From: Dipteris shenzhenensis
Taxonomy: Eukaryota > Polypodiophyta > Polypodiopsida > Gleicheniales
Assembly (NCBI GenBank): GCA_047967505.1
Contig: CM106539.1
DNA length: 64,000 bases
Direction: 5' to 3' (one strand)
The notes under the pieces: model-generated
The model's database searches: none
Told to the model about the DNA's origin: nothing
Seen by the model: the letters and a program-made list of their open reading frames with translations, nothing else
Made by a program: the position numbers and the translations under genes
Shown here: in pieces, positions 9,752 to 20,393 of the stretch
Layout of the letters: each line of letters starts with the position of its first letter
Numbering within the stretch: position 1 is the first letter of the stretch

Positions 9752-12700
9752 TCATGGGCATTCTTCATTTGCGCTATCTCCTTCTACTTCCTCCCAGGCG
9801 AGCATCTTTGTGAGCTCTGTAATGTGCATAATAATTGGATGCGGTAATTTTATTTTGTCTTCTACATCATACCCCATGTGCTTCTTTGTTTTCTTTGACC
9901 TTGATTTCCAGGATACTATGACTATCTCTGTAGAAAGTCTTGAAATTGCTTCATGGTTTGGGACCCATTCCTTTTTTAAACAACTACTATACAATGTACT
10001 GTTATCTTGGTTCTCCTTCCTGCCCCTTGGCTCATACCATACCGCTGTAAATGTTGTAGCTCTCCCCCGGTCATCCATGCTCACGTCAACTACTTTCGCA
10101 ACCCAAAACTTCACATTCTCATGTTCATCATCCGATGGTCGAACTGCAACAAAACAATGGACATCTATGTCTATTTGTGGCATAAACTCTCTCTTCTTGG
10201 GTCCACAATATGGATGTGGGAGCAACGATTCAAACTCATTTTCAAAGAGACCACATGCTGGATGCAAGTCATTACCAACATTTGGCCAAAATAAAGGCCG
10301 TTCTGCCTTAATATCATCTTCTCGCATTTTTGCAAGGTCCTTTATCAATTGGTAGTCTTGCTAATTACAACAGCAGTGTGTTCCTTCCAAGAGGGCTTCC
10401 AATCAGGAAATCTCCGGAGCATTTCCTCTTTGTATGCAATAAAAGCTTTTAAGCCTTCTATTTCACCTTTGGATTTCTCACTGAATTCTTTTATAGGAGC
10501 CCATGTTGGATGCATTTCTTTGCTCGGGATTGAAGTTAAGAGAGAGTAAGGTTCTTCATGTTCCCATTTTGTATCAAGAGAATAGTGTTGCCATTGCATC
10601 ACTGGTTTTTCATCCTTTAAGAAAAATCAAAAATAGTGTGGAGCGCTATGACCAATCAGGGCATCACCACCTTTTTGTATGAAAGGTAGAATAAAGCTCT
10701 TCCAATCATACATCCTCTCAACCATTGAGCATATTGTTCCTTCCTTATGGCCACCAACTTACCTCCCACATTTTCTTATCAAGTCATTCATTGTCTCCAT
10801 GTCCTTGTGTTTTAGTTCTCTTGAAACTATGCTAAATACCTGATCGATATCCTCATGTGTGTGCCCAACCAACAAAAACCCAACTTCAATCTCATTGAAG
10901 ATTCTATGAGCGATTAGCATTGAGCAAAATGCAAAGAAGAGTACATTCTTATTCTCTCGCCCACAATTGTCTGCTTGTACTCTCAAAGTTGCTGGTAGGC
11001 GACCTTTTTCTGCATGTACATTGTGAATTGCCTTCATAACAGATGTTACAACTTGATTGCTATCGTGTAGATGCAAGGAATCAATCCATATGTCTGCAAA
11101 AAACTTAAATCCATGCACTAACACTCCACATAGATGTGTCTTTAAAAAGTATTTGCCTTGTAGCTTAGGTGGAGTGTTAACGAATCGAGGTAATGTTGTT
11201 GTATTTTGATCCATACCATCTACAATAATGCACATGTACTCATTTGGGTGAGAAATAGCTTGCTCCTTCCAAAATGCATATTTTATTCTAGAATGTCGAA
11301 CAAGTCCATGATGAAATTCTCTCTTTTTTTTGTAAGCTTCTTTTTGTTCTGGAGATGTTGCACTCTCAAGTGCTCGCTTTAGATCATCACAGTCGTTGCA
11401 CTTTGACATTTTTTGCCTCTTTGGGATTTTAACATGTCCAAAGCTTTTTTTCCAAAGAGCATACACAGTATGAAAAGATGCCGGTGCATGCCCTCTTTGC
11501 CTCTGTGTTTCTCCAATAGAGTTAAATACTTCTTTTTTGGTCAAACCTATCGGAAGATGCATTTCTGATAGGTGGGGTTGCGGTAAAGCATTTTCATAAA
11601 TGTAATCTTTCAAAATTGCTGTTGCCGCAACCGTTGAGGCTCTTGTTTTGGGCCTTCCTATGTTTCCATGAATGTTAAATTTAACTCCATACTTTGCTTT
11701 ATTAGCCAAATTCCAATATGTGCCATGTGATAATCCTGTAATAATGCGATATGCATTATTGCATATACTTTTTCCATTTATAAGAGGCCTTATTTGATGT
11801 CTTGAACTTCGCCTTCTCTTATCATTTACAAGAAAGCAAGACAATCTCGTGAGTAGGTATTCATTTCTTCTGCTTCCTTTCCTTTGCCAGACATGTTCTC
11901 TACAACCCTTGATGTCATGTAAGTTAATGGATCGCATACATGTATGCTTATAGCATGTAGATCGCATTGCTTTTAGCATAACATCTTCATTCATTACTCT
12001 TATTCTCTTTGGTTGCTTTTCTGGATCTGCCTGCACTCGTTGTCTTTTCATGCATCTGTATGTCCGTTTTGGGACCTTCTGTACATTCTTATTTGGATTT
12101 GTGTAGTTCTCCTTGTAAGATTTATTTGTCATGTTGTTTTCATGAGATGTTGCATCCTTGATCTTATCACTCTGACAGTCAAATACTGAATATTCCTTTG
12201 TTGATGTCATCCTTGCTTTTGATACATTCATCAAACCATTTGTAATATTTACAAGTTCACAATCAAAGTCAAACACCGAATAGTCCTTTGTTGATCTCAT
12301 CCCTACTTTTGATACAATCGTAGAACCACTTGTCACAATGGCAGTAGAGTGTCCCGAATGATGTTCAAACTCATCTATTCCTGAGAGAACATCACTAATT
12401 GATGCACTTTCTATGGATTTCATAACTCCATAGTCAGTGGTGATAGAGTGTCCAGAATGATCTTCAAACTCATCTATTTCTGAGAGAACATCGCTCATTG
12501 ATGCACTTTCTATGGATTTCATAACTCCATAGTCTTGAAACTCCTCTACTCCAGAGAGAACATCACTCATTATACTATCGTGCATGATTTCCATAATTCC
12601 ATAGTTACCTGCTTTGACTCCAAGAACTTTATCAGTATCCATGAAGCCATCCATGCTTGAAAATATAACACTTTTGACATCTTTGCCCAAGTTCTCAATG

Positions 12701-13512
12701 TGCATGAACTCATCCACCCCGGATAAGGCATCACTTGTGCAATATTTTTCTTTCTCGGTACCAATGAACTCATCGACTTCTGATAAGACGTCAGTGCTAT
12801 AGTTGAGTGCATTGGAATCATCCATCTCTGAAGGAATAGAGCTTTGTACATTGGCATATTCTTTCAATTCTTTGATGTTGTAGTATACATTATGTTTATC
12901 ATTAAAAACCACATGCTGAGTCTTTCCAATCTTTAAAAATTGCATGCTCCATCTCAAATCCTTACCTACCTCATAGTAGGGACCATCCAATGACATTGAG
13001 TTATCATCCATACCATCATGAGTAACTTTTTGAATTCTCATCTGCGCAAATGTCCAGCGTTCAACTTGTTCAAATCCCAAGACTTGACCTTCTGCTACAT
13101 ACTTATTTGCAAATGATAACATTTGTAAAATATCTCCCACTCTAAAATCCAAAGATATGCACTTTGTATTCCTGATGACATGTGTTGGATAAGTCTCATC
13201 TCTATCCCATGCAATAAATGCTTTGTTGGAAGTATTATAGGGCATAACATCTCCAAGGATTTCCATATCCCCCCACTTATGCTTTAGCTCAACATGTGCA
13301 CTAAGAATCCTTGATACGATAACCGCCACCTTATCTTCGCCCAGTCTTCTAAAGTGACAAATAGAATTTGGATCACTTTCATGGATTGTAGCAAATGCAA
13401 CTACTTCTCTTTTGCAACATAAAATCACCTCCATCCCCGAAATAAATTTTGTAGCCATCTCCTTTGTGAGTTTCCTTTGCAAACAAGCTGTAACAACCAT
13501 TATAAAGAACAT
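9752..13512 (-). pseudogene. Transposon D transposase, DUF7869-like
   Basis: A long minus-strand gene. Translation probably starts at ATG 13458 (MATKFISGMEV), just after an intron acceptor at about 13488. The N-terminal third has no domain I know. Residues about 220-390 repeat a (S/T)DVLSGVDEF-like motif five times. A C/H-rich basic region (STCYKHTC ... KGCREHVW) follows. The C-terminal part looks like an RNase H-fold transposase core of the DUF7869 kind: IIVDGMDQ (about 11210), RVQADNCGRENKN (about 10950) and VGHTHEDIDQVFS (about 10840) offer the acidic residues. The frame continues past a TAA near 10758 and a TGA near 10630 to 10345, then shifts by one base into the 9752-10348 frame, so this copy is broken. 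Confidence 0.7.
12367..12800 (-). repeat. Repeated SDVLSGVDEF coding motif in transposase D
   Basis: Within the transposase frame, the segments TDVLSEVDEF, SDALSGVDEF, SDVLSGVEEF, SDVLSEIDEF and SDVLSGIDEF occur with variable spacers. Two share a longer duplicated DNA stretch encoding DYGVMKSIESAS. The repeats are acidic and hydrophobic, typical of a short docking motif. Confidence 0.8.
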
Positions 13513-13603
13513 TAGTCTCTTCTCAATAATCTACTTTATTAATGATTTAAAAATCTAGAACTTGTTTGAAAATTTCATTAGACACTAACCAATAACAACC
13601 GTA

Positions 13604-14640
13604 AACCAATAACAACCCTAAACCCTAAACCCTAAACCGTAAACCAAAACAACCCTAAACCCTAAACCCTTTACCCTCAACCCTAACCAATAACAACCCT
13701 AAAACCTAAACCCTAAACCCTAACTCCCAAACCCACCCTAAACCCTAAACCCTAAACCCTAACCCCCAAACCCTAAACCCTAAACCCTAACCCCCAAACC
13801 CCAAACCCTAACTCCCAAACCCTAAATCCCAAACCCTAAACCCTAAACCCCAAACCCTAAACCCTAACTCCGAAACCCTAAACCCTAACTCCCAAACCCT
13901 AAACCCTAAACCCTAAACCCTAAACCCTAAACCCTAACCCCCAAACCCCAAACCCTAAACCCTAACCCCTAAGCCCTAAACCCTAACTCCCAAACCCTAA
14001 ACCCTACACCCTAAACCCTAACTCCTAAACCCTAAACCCGAAACCCTAAACCCTTAACCCTAACCCCCAAACCCTAAACTATAAACCCTAACTCCTAAAC
14101 CCTAAACCCTTAACTTTAACCCCTAAACCCTAAAATCTAAACCCTAACCCCCAAACCCTAAACCCTAACTCCCAAACCCTAAACCCTACACCCTAAACCC
14201 TAACTTCCAAACCCTAAACCCTAAACCCTAAACCCCAAACCCCAAACCCTAAACCCTAAACCTTAAACTCTAACTCCTAAACCCTAAACCCTAACCCCAA
14301 AATCCTAAACCCTAAACCCTAACCCCCCAACCCTAAACCCTAAACCCTATATCCTAAACCCTAACCCCCAAACCCTAAACCCTAAACCACTAAACTCTAA
14401 ACCCTAACCCCTAAACCCTAACCCTCAAACCTCACCCTAAACCCTAACTCCCAAATCTTAAAGCCTAAACCCTAAACCCTACCCCCCAAACCCTAAATCC
14501 AAACCACCAAACCCTAAACCCTAACTCACCAACCCTAAACCCTAACCCTAACTCACAAACCCTAATTCCTAACTCACAAACCCTAAACCCTAACTCACCA
14601 AACCCCAAATCCTAAACCCAAACCACGAAATCCTAAACCT
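13604..14640. repeat. Interstitial telomere-like (CCCTAAA)n array
   Basis: About 1 kb of degenerate CCCTAAA repeats, the plant (Arabidopsis-type) telomere unit read on the C-rich strand, with frequent variants CCCTAAC, CCCCAAA and ACTCCCAAA. It is internal: unique-looking sequence and a transposase gene lie on one side, a G-rich array on the other. It sits in the intergenic space of transposon D, immediately upstream of the minus-strand transposase gene. Confidence 0.95.
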
Positions 14641-14709
14641 TAAATCCTATGAGTGTTTTCAAGTAATATCATTTATTTAAGTAATAGTTTTAATTAGAAT
14701 TCATAAGTA

Positions 14710-15250
14710 ATAGTGGAATTGATAGTTGGGAGGGTGGTAGTGGGAGAAAGGGAGAGTGGGAAAGTGGAGAAAGGGAGTGTGGGAGGGTGGTAGTGGGAGA
14801 AAGGGAGAGTGGGAGAGGGAGTGGGAATGGGGGCGGTGGGGGGGGGGTGGGGGTGGGAGAATGGGAGTGGGAGTGGGAGAGGGAGTGGGAATGGGGGAGG
14901 TGGGGGTGGGGTGAGGGTGGGAGGATGGGAGTGGGAGTGGGAGGGGTGGGGAGTGGGAGTGGGAGGATGGGAGTGGGAGAGGGAGTGGGAATGGGGGAGG
15001 TGGGGGTGGAAGTGGGAGGGGTGAGGTGGGAGGATAGGAGTGGGAATGGGGGAGGTGGGGGTGGAAGTGGGAGAGGTGGGGTGGGAGGACGGGGGAGGGA
15101 GTGGGAATGGGGGAGGTGGGGGGGGTGGGAAAATGGGAGTGGGAGTGGGAATGGGGGAGGTGGGGGGGTGGGAAAATGGGAGTGGGAGTGGGAGAGGGAG
15201 TGGGAGGATGGGAGTGGGAGTGGGAATGGGAGTGGGAATGGGGGGGGAGG
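14710..15250. repeat. G-rich GGGAGTGGGA array
   Basis: About 540 bp made almost only of GGGAGT, GGGAGA, GGGAATGGGGGAGGTGGG units; one strand is nearly all purine plus T. The long open frames on both strands (Gly/Trp-rich or Pro/Ser-rich) are by-products of this composition. Many G3-4 runs could form quadruplexes. Confidence 0.9.
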
Positions 15251-16127
15251 GGTGGTCGAAACTTAAACAAACAAAACTATAAACCTTGGTGTTTGATGAA
15301 AATTTAGAGAGGAAGGGCACAAGAGAAAGTACGATCGAGATAGAAAATCTTACCAATGAGGAGAAAAAATGAGTGGGCGATGATCAAGAAGAGATAAAGG
15401 AGAGATGTTTTGATGGAAGAATTTGGGAGCTACGATCAATGAGGCATATTAGAGGAGATTGGTGTGTGATTTAGTCGAAACTTAAACAAACAAAACTATA
15501 AACCTTGGTGTTTGAAAAGAGAAATGTGTGGAAACTAGAATTTCAAATTTCCCGCCTTTTTTTAAACTATGAATCCTTGTGTTTGAAAAGATAAACGTGT
15601 GAAAACTTGAAAATTGTGATAAAAGACAACCTTGTGTTTCAAAAGACAAACGCGTGGATGTGAAAAGACAAATGTATGCTAAAAGCAAAACTTGTAGAAA
15701 CTTGAATTTTAAATTTTTCTTTGTTTTTGAATTTAAAATGAGTTTCACTTTCATTTTCAATTTACTAGTTTAATTTAGACTATAATGCATTTTGTTTTGG
15801 AATATAAAAAGTATAATTTTAATTTTATTACATTTTAAATTAAAATTTTAAAAGTAGTTTAACTTACATTCGTTATTATTACTTTAATTTATTTCTTTTT
15901 AGGGAGAATTGATATATTCTTCTAGGTAAATATTAAAATTTTAATTTTAAGTCTTATTTTCTTTATTTTACGTTATTTTTTCATAAACTTTAAGTTAAAC
16001 TACTTTATAGTTTTTATTATTTAAATTCAAATTTATTAAGATTTTAACTTCTTATTAATGTGAATGTTCAATTCTTATGAGTTGTGAGTAAATTAGTTTT
16101 TGACAATATAAATTTTATCTTTTTTAA
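15251..16127. other. AT-rich spacer with a 40-bp direct repeat
   Basis: No gene seen. The segment GTCGAAACTTAAACAAACAA and the bases after it occur twice, at about 15255-15295 and 15475-15515, and the CTTGTGTTTGAAAAGA theme recurs up to 15660. The remainder is AT-rich. Confidence 0.7.
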
Positions 16128-16430
16128 AATGAGAAGGGGGAGGGAGAGAGAAAGAAGGGGGAGGGAGAGAGAGAGAAGGGGGGCAGCCACTGCCACGGCA
16201 ACGAGAGAGAAGGGGGGGGGAGAGAAGGGGGGGGAGAGAGAGAGAAAGGGGTGGGAGGATGGGAGTGGGAGAGGGAGTGGGAATGGGGAAGGTGAAAGAA
16301 TGGGCGTGGGCATGGGAGTGAGAATGGGGGAGGTGGGGTGGGAGGATGGGGGCGGCAGCGAGAGAGAAGGGGGGGAGAGAGAGAGAAGGGGGGGGGAGAG
16401 AAGGGGGGGAGAGAGAGAGAAAGGGGTGTG
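16128..16430. repeat. Second G-rich/purine array
   Basis: GAGAGAGAAAGGGG and GTGGGAGGATGGGAG units, of the same kind as the 14710-15250 array. Unequal exchange or slippage between the two is likely. Confidence 0.85.
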
Positions 16431-17179
16431 AGTTTAAAAAATATAAAATATAAATTTTATCTTTTTTAAACTCACAACCTTAGTGTATTAAAAAGAATAA
16501 TGGAAAATAGATTATTTTTTGCTTTTAATTCGCAACCTAAGGATATTAAAAAGAACAATGGAAAAGAAATTATTTCTTGCTTTTCTTCGCTTCGACGGTT
16601 GGTGTAGTCTAGATTAGCATAGGTTAGTTTGTCCTTAGAGGAGAGAACTCCAAAAAAACCAATCAAAGCCATGCTCAAAATTTTCCGACTAGTTTCTAAT
16701 CGGAGTCAGTCCATTCGTTCACATTCGGTTTCACAGTCACAACAACCCTACCATTTAAGCAACGATTAAGGTTTTTAAACTTTCAAGATGATTGAAAGTT
16801 GTATCAGTGGACATGACAGATTACAGTTATGGAAGTTGACAGAGCATTTTACACTTATATCAGTTGCGGGAGTTGACAGAGCATTTTGCACTTATATATG
16901 ACAGACTTCAAATTTGTATTTAGAGATCATTGTAAATCCTTATTTTTTTTCACATTTATGCTCTAAGCCTTGTAAAGCCTTTTAGGCTATTCCCAAAGCA
17001 TTTATGCTCTAAGCCTTGTAAAGCCTTTTAGGCTATTCCCAAAGCATGAAATTGATACTTATATGATTAGGAAGAATAAAAACTTGAGGTGTATTAATGG
17101 GACTCATTGTACTTTTGATTTTTCAAAGTAATTATAGTTTGTCAAAGTACTTAAAATTTGTGTTGTGCTTGAATACAGG
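16431..17179 (+). promoter_or_regulatory. Upstream region and leader intron of the D plus-strand gene
   Basis: A 46-bp unit beginning CATTTATGCTCTAAGCC is tandemly duplicated at 16953-16998 and 16999-17044, and a GTTGACAGAGCATTTT segment is repeated near 16838-16890. The sequence ends in GAATACAG, a good intron acceptor, one base before ATG 17180. No TATA box can be assigned safely. Confidence 0.5.
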
Positions 17180-18703
17180 ATGGATCTTGAGGCTACAGCA
17201 TTTGTCAATGGTATGACACTGAATTACAATGGAAGAATTTATGCCCCAAAGGACTTCACAAACTGGACAGTTGTTGACACAACAAAGAAAGCATGGTTCT
17301 TGGTCTTAAGTAAAGGAAATCTCATTCTAGTGATGACAAAGAGAGAGTTGGAGAAAGATGAGTGGGCATCAAATGTATCTTTCTCAAAGAGCAATTTGAT
17401 TCAAGGGGGCACCTTAGTAGGAATAAAAATTGAAAAAGATAGCAATACAATGATGATTTACACAAAGTCAAGAATGAGCAACAGATCGTTTCTTCTTTCT
17501 AAGAAAGATGCAATGCACTTTGTGATGCCGCCGCCAAAAGCACCTAGATTTCCTGAATTGGTTCCTGCATTGGAGATCCTTCAACATGTGTGGGAGGAAT
17601 TTCCCATTGAGGAAGCAAGAAAAATGCAATCAAAGATTATCCTTGAATACTTTCAGGGTGTCATCGAACAAGGTTCAACTTCATTGGAGGGACCTAAGGT
17701 GCAAGAATCCACACATGAGAAAGGAAGTAATGAGACACGCCATGTAGACCTGGTTCATGGTAATACAAATGAGAGAGGAAGTGGAGTGGATGAGACAGAA
17801 CACATTGTAGCAATGGATGAGGGCCTTGTACACGTGGATGCTTACAAGGGATCTACATCTGAGACTGGAATTGAATTGGTGGAGACTGGACATGCACATG
17901 CATCCCAGACTGAAATTGAATTGAGTGAGACATGACATGCATCAGATAAGACAGGACATGCACACACATCTCTTGTTCATGGTATTACTCACTTAGATGG
18001 TGTAACTCATGAAGTTGATGGAATAACAGAACAAGTGAAGCCCTTAAGTATACCTAAAGTTGAGGCAATAGAAGAAGAAGTAGGGCGATCTAAAGCAGTT
18101 CACATTGAGCCCCTAAAAAATAAACCTCGACGTCAAATGCAAAAGGCAAGTACTTCACGAGCTACAGTTCCAAGTCCTATAACTGGAAAAAGAGGTCGTT
18201 CATATACAAAGAAAGGGCAAAGAAGAGAAGAGGAAAAACATGAAGAGGATGCAGAGGGTCTTGAAATGGAGTCAGATCTAGAAGCAGAAATGTTATCAAT
18301 GAAGAACCTAAATCTTCGCTTGAATGAGGCTGTGACAGATGAGGATCCAGGATATATATGGGGCCAAAAGACTCAAGTTATACATGCTTCAACAGTGGTC
18401 AAAGCAAGTGTCTTCACCAACAGCAGGACCTTAGATACAGCCTATGCTGAAAAGATTTTTCAGGCTTTGATTGATGGAAAAAAACCAGTTGTTTCTAATT
18501 TGGTACTCCGTCCAAGAACATTTTGTCCAGTCATGGGAGATTATAGTCAATCCATCAATTTCTCTCAGCCTATAGATTTTGAGATGCAATTCACTAAGTT
18601 CCTCGGAAAACAAGTTCCCTCACTTCAAGAAGGACAGAGTTCAGTGAATGATCCAGAACGTAAGGGATGCCAAGAGAAATTTCTTAGCTCATTGTACATT
18701 TGA
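17180..18703 (+). pseudogene. Transposon D plus-strand gene, N-terminal part, unknown
   Basis: The frame starts at ATG 17180, directly behind an intron acceptor, as in the transposase and in the F gene at 32981. It is open to a TGA at 17933-17935, then continues in the same frame to 18703. The N-terminal about 130 residues look globular (NYNGRIYAPKDFTNW, KAWFLVLSKGNLILVMTK). Next is a low-complexity region rich in ET-H repeats, then a basic segment (RRQMQKASTSRA, GKRGRSYTKKGQRREEEKHEED) suited to nuclear localisation. A one-base shift near 18650-18700 leads into the next frame. I do not recognise the family. Confidence 0.55.
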
Positions 18704-20393
18704 GGAAATAGATGGTCAGCACTATGCCTATGCTTGTAATGAGTGCTCTAGAGATGCATACAAGAAAGGAGAAATTACTTATCAAACCTTCGCGAGTGTG
18801 CCTCAATTTCACTACTATTCTGCATGCATTTGTATCTTCAAGAACGAGAAAAAATATTTGATTGAATCGGAAAGAATTAATCATGACATTTATGCACTAC
18901 GAAAAATCACCTCCACTTCAGAGATGTTGCTCAAAGCTAGGACCATATGGAAAACTTTTAATTCTCCTTTGACCACTCTCAAAAGAACTACAACCAAAGT
19001 GGAAGCGGATAATCTTGTTGACTTCTACACATGCTTGAGTGCCATTGTACCCAGGGGAAAGCAGGAAAGAGCAGAGGTGATTACAAGCTTTAAGACAGTA
19101 AGGGATAGGTATCAAGACTACACAAGCATACCTTTTCGTAGTGATGAAGTTTTTCATCAGATCAAAGACGTGTGTCTTGCATGTGAGAAAGGAGATGTCA
19201 CATATGAGGCTCCATCATTGATTAAAGAGAAGGCAAAGAAGATTGAGAAAAAAGAGATGACAGCTCGGATGTGGAGGCCTTTAAGAAACCTACTAGACAA
19301 ATACGCAAGCCTTGCTGCAGAGAAATTAATGTCCAAAGAATGGTTTTTTGGCAAAAAGGATACAGATCATTGCATGGAAGATTGCATCATCCAACAGGTC
19401 AAGCGTGATGTAGTAAAGAGTGCAATTGAATATTTATTGGGAGAAAAAAATATTCCAATTAGCCAATGTAAAATTGATCATAACATTGTGAGGCAGATGG
19501 CATCAGCTTTACCGTCAGCTAAACAGAAGGCTTGGGCGCATAAATGGGTGAAGGTAGAAGACGATGGATCTAAAATTACTCCCTCTATGAGAAGTGACAT
19601 TTCGAAAAATGTGTATGCATATGCACAAAAAGTCATCAATAAGCACACTCTCAGAAAAGAAAAAACTTTGAACAAGGGCTTTTTTTTCATACATGAAATC
19701 ATTTCAGAGTCTGGAAAGAGTGTTGAGTGCAAGGGAGTTTCATTGAATGATTTTTTGTCCAACGACACTGCTTGGGAGAGACCTCAGCTTTTCTTTGTCT
19801 ATGAAATATCACCGGATGACATTCGTCAACTCCTTGATAGAATATTACATACCACCATTGGTAGAGTGGGACAATGTAATATAGTCATATTTGCTGATAA
19901 AGATGACAAGGAACAAATGTTTGCTACCCTAGAAAAACAATATGGCAATGAGCTTAAGATTTACAATGGTATATACTCAAGAAAAAGGGACAAGAGAGAA
20001 TGCGGTCTCAAGATACAGAGTCTAGAAACCTTTTTCTTATGCATGAAGAGCCCTTACAATGATCACTCCTTACAAAACAATATAAGAGGGAATGCAAAGA
20101 GATTGCAACTACTACTGGAAGAGCATGAAGCTCCAAGTCCCCTCCATCGCAATGCAAATCACTATGAAAGGCCAGCAAAAAGTGCTGATCTTTTAATTAG
20201 TATGATGGAATTTTTGCTACCGTCCGGATGGGAAGTCACATTGTGTCGAATGGGACATCTGTTTGAAGCTCTTATTAGAAAAGGACACAATGTAAATATT
20301 ATTGAGAGCCTTGCTTGCTTGGAATACCTTGATACCATGGCTTCTCTCACAATAAAGTTTGATAAGAAAGGTCCGATCTCACATGGAGGATGA
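18648..20393 (+). pseudogene. Transposon D plus-strand gene, central part, methyltransferase-like C-terminus
   Basis: 581 codons open after the frameshift near 18680. A Cys/His-rich stretch (HCTFEEIDGQHYAYACNEC) near the start may bind zinc. A long helical middle follows. The last about 150 residues follow the layout of the C-terminal half of N6-adenine/N4-cytosine DNA methyltransferases: FLCMKSPY, then HYERPAKSADLLISMMEFL, PSGWEVTLCRMGHLFEALIRKG and HNVNIIESLACLEYL. These mimic the H..KP..L, gd.VLD...G.G and giE strand signatures, but the Asp-Pro-Phe and Gly-x-Gly residues and any DPPY are absent, so an active enzyme is unlikely. This resemblance is inferred by eye. Another frameshift near 20370 joins it to the next part. 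Confidence 0.45.

Noticed and set aside
9669-10355. 228-codon plus-strand open frame
   Set aside because: Antisense to the C-terminal part of transposase D, which continues in register with the upstream exon.
13604-14640. A true chromosome end
   Set aside because: The telomere-like repeats are degenerate, internal and flanked on both sides by transposon D sequence.
14694-15356. Long Pro/Ser-rich (minus) and Gly/Trp-rich (plus) open frames across the G-rich array
   Set aside because: They exist in nearly every frame because of the repeat composition; no start context, domain or splice logic.
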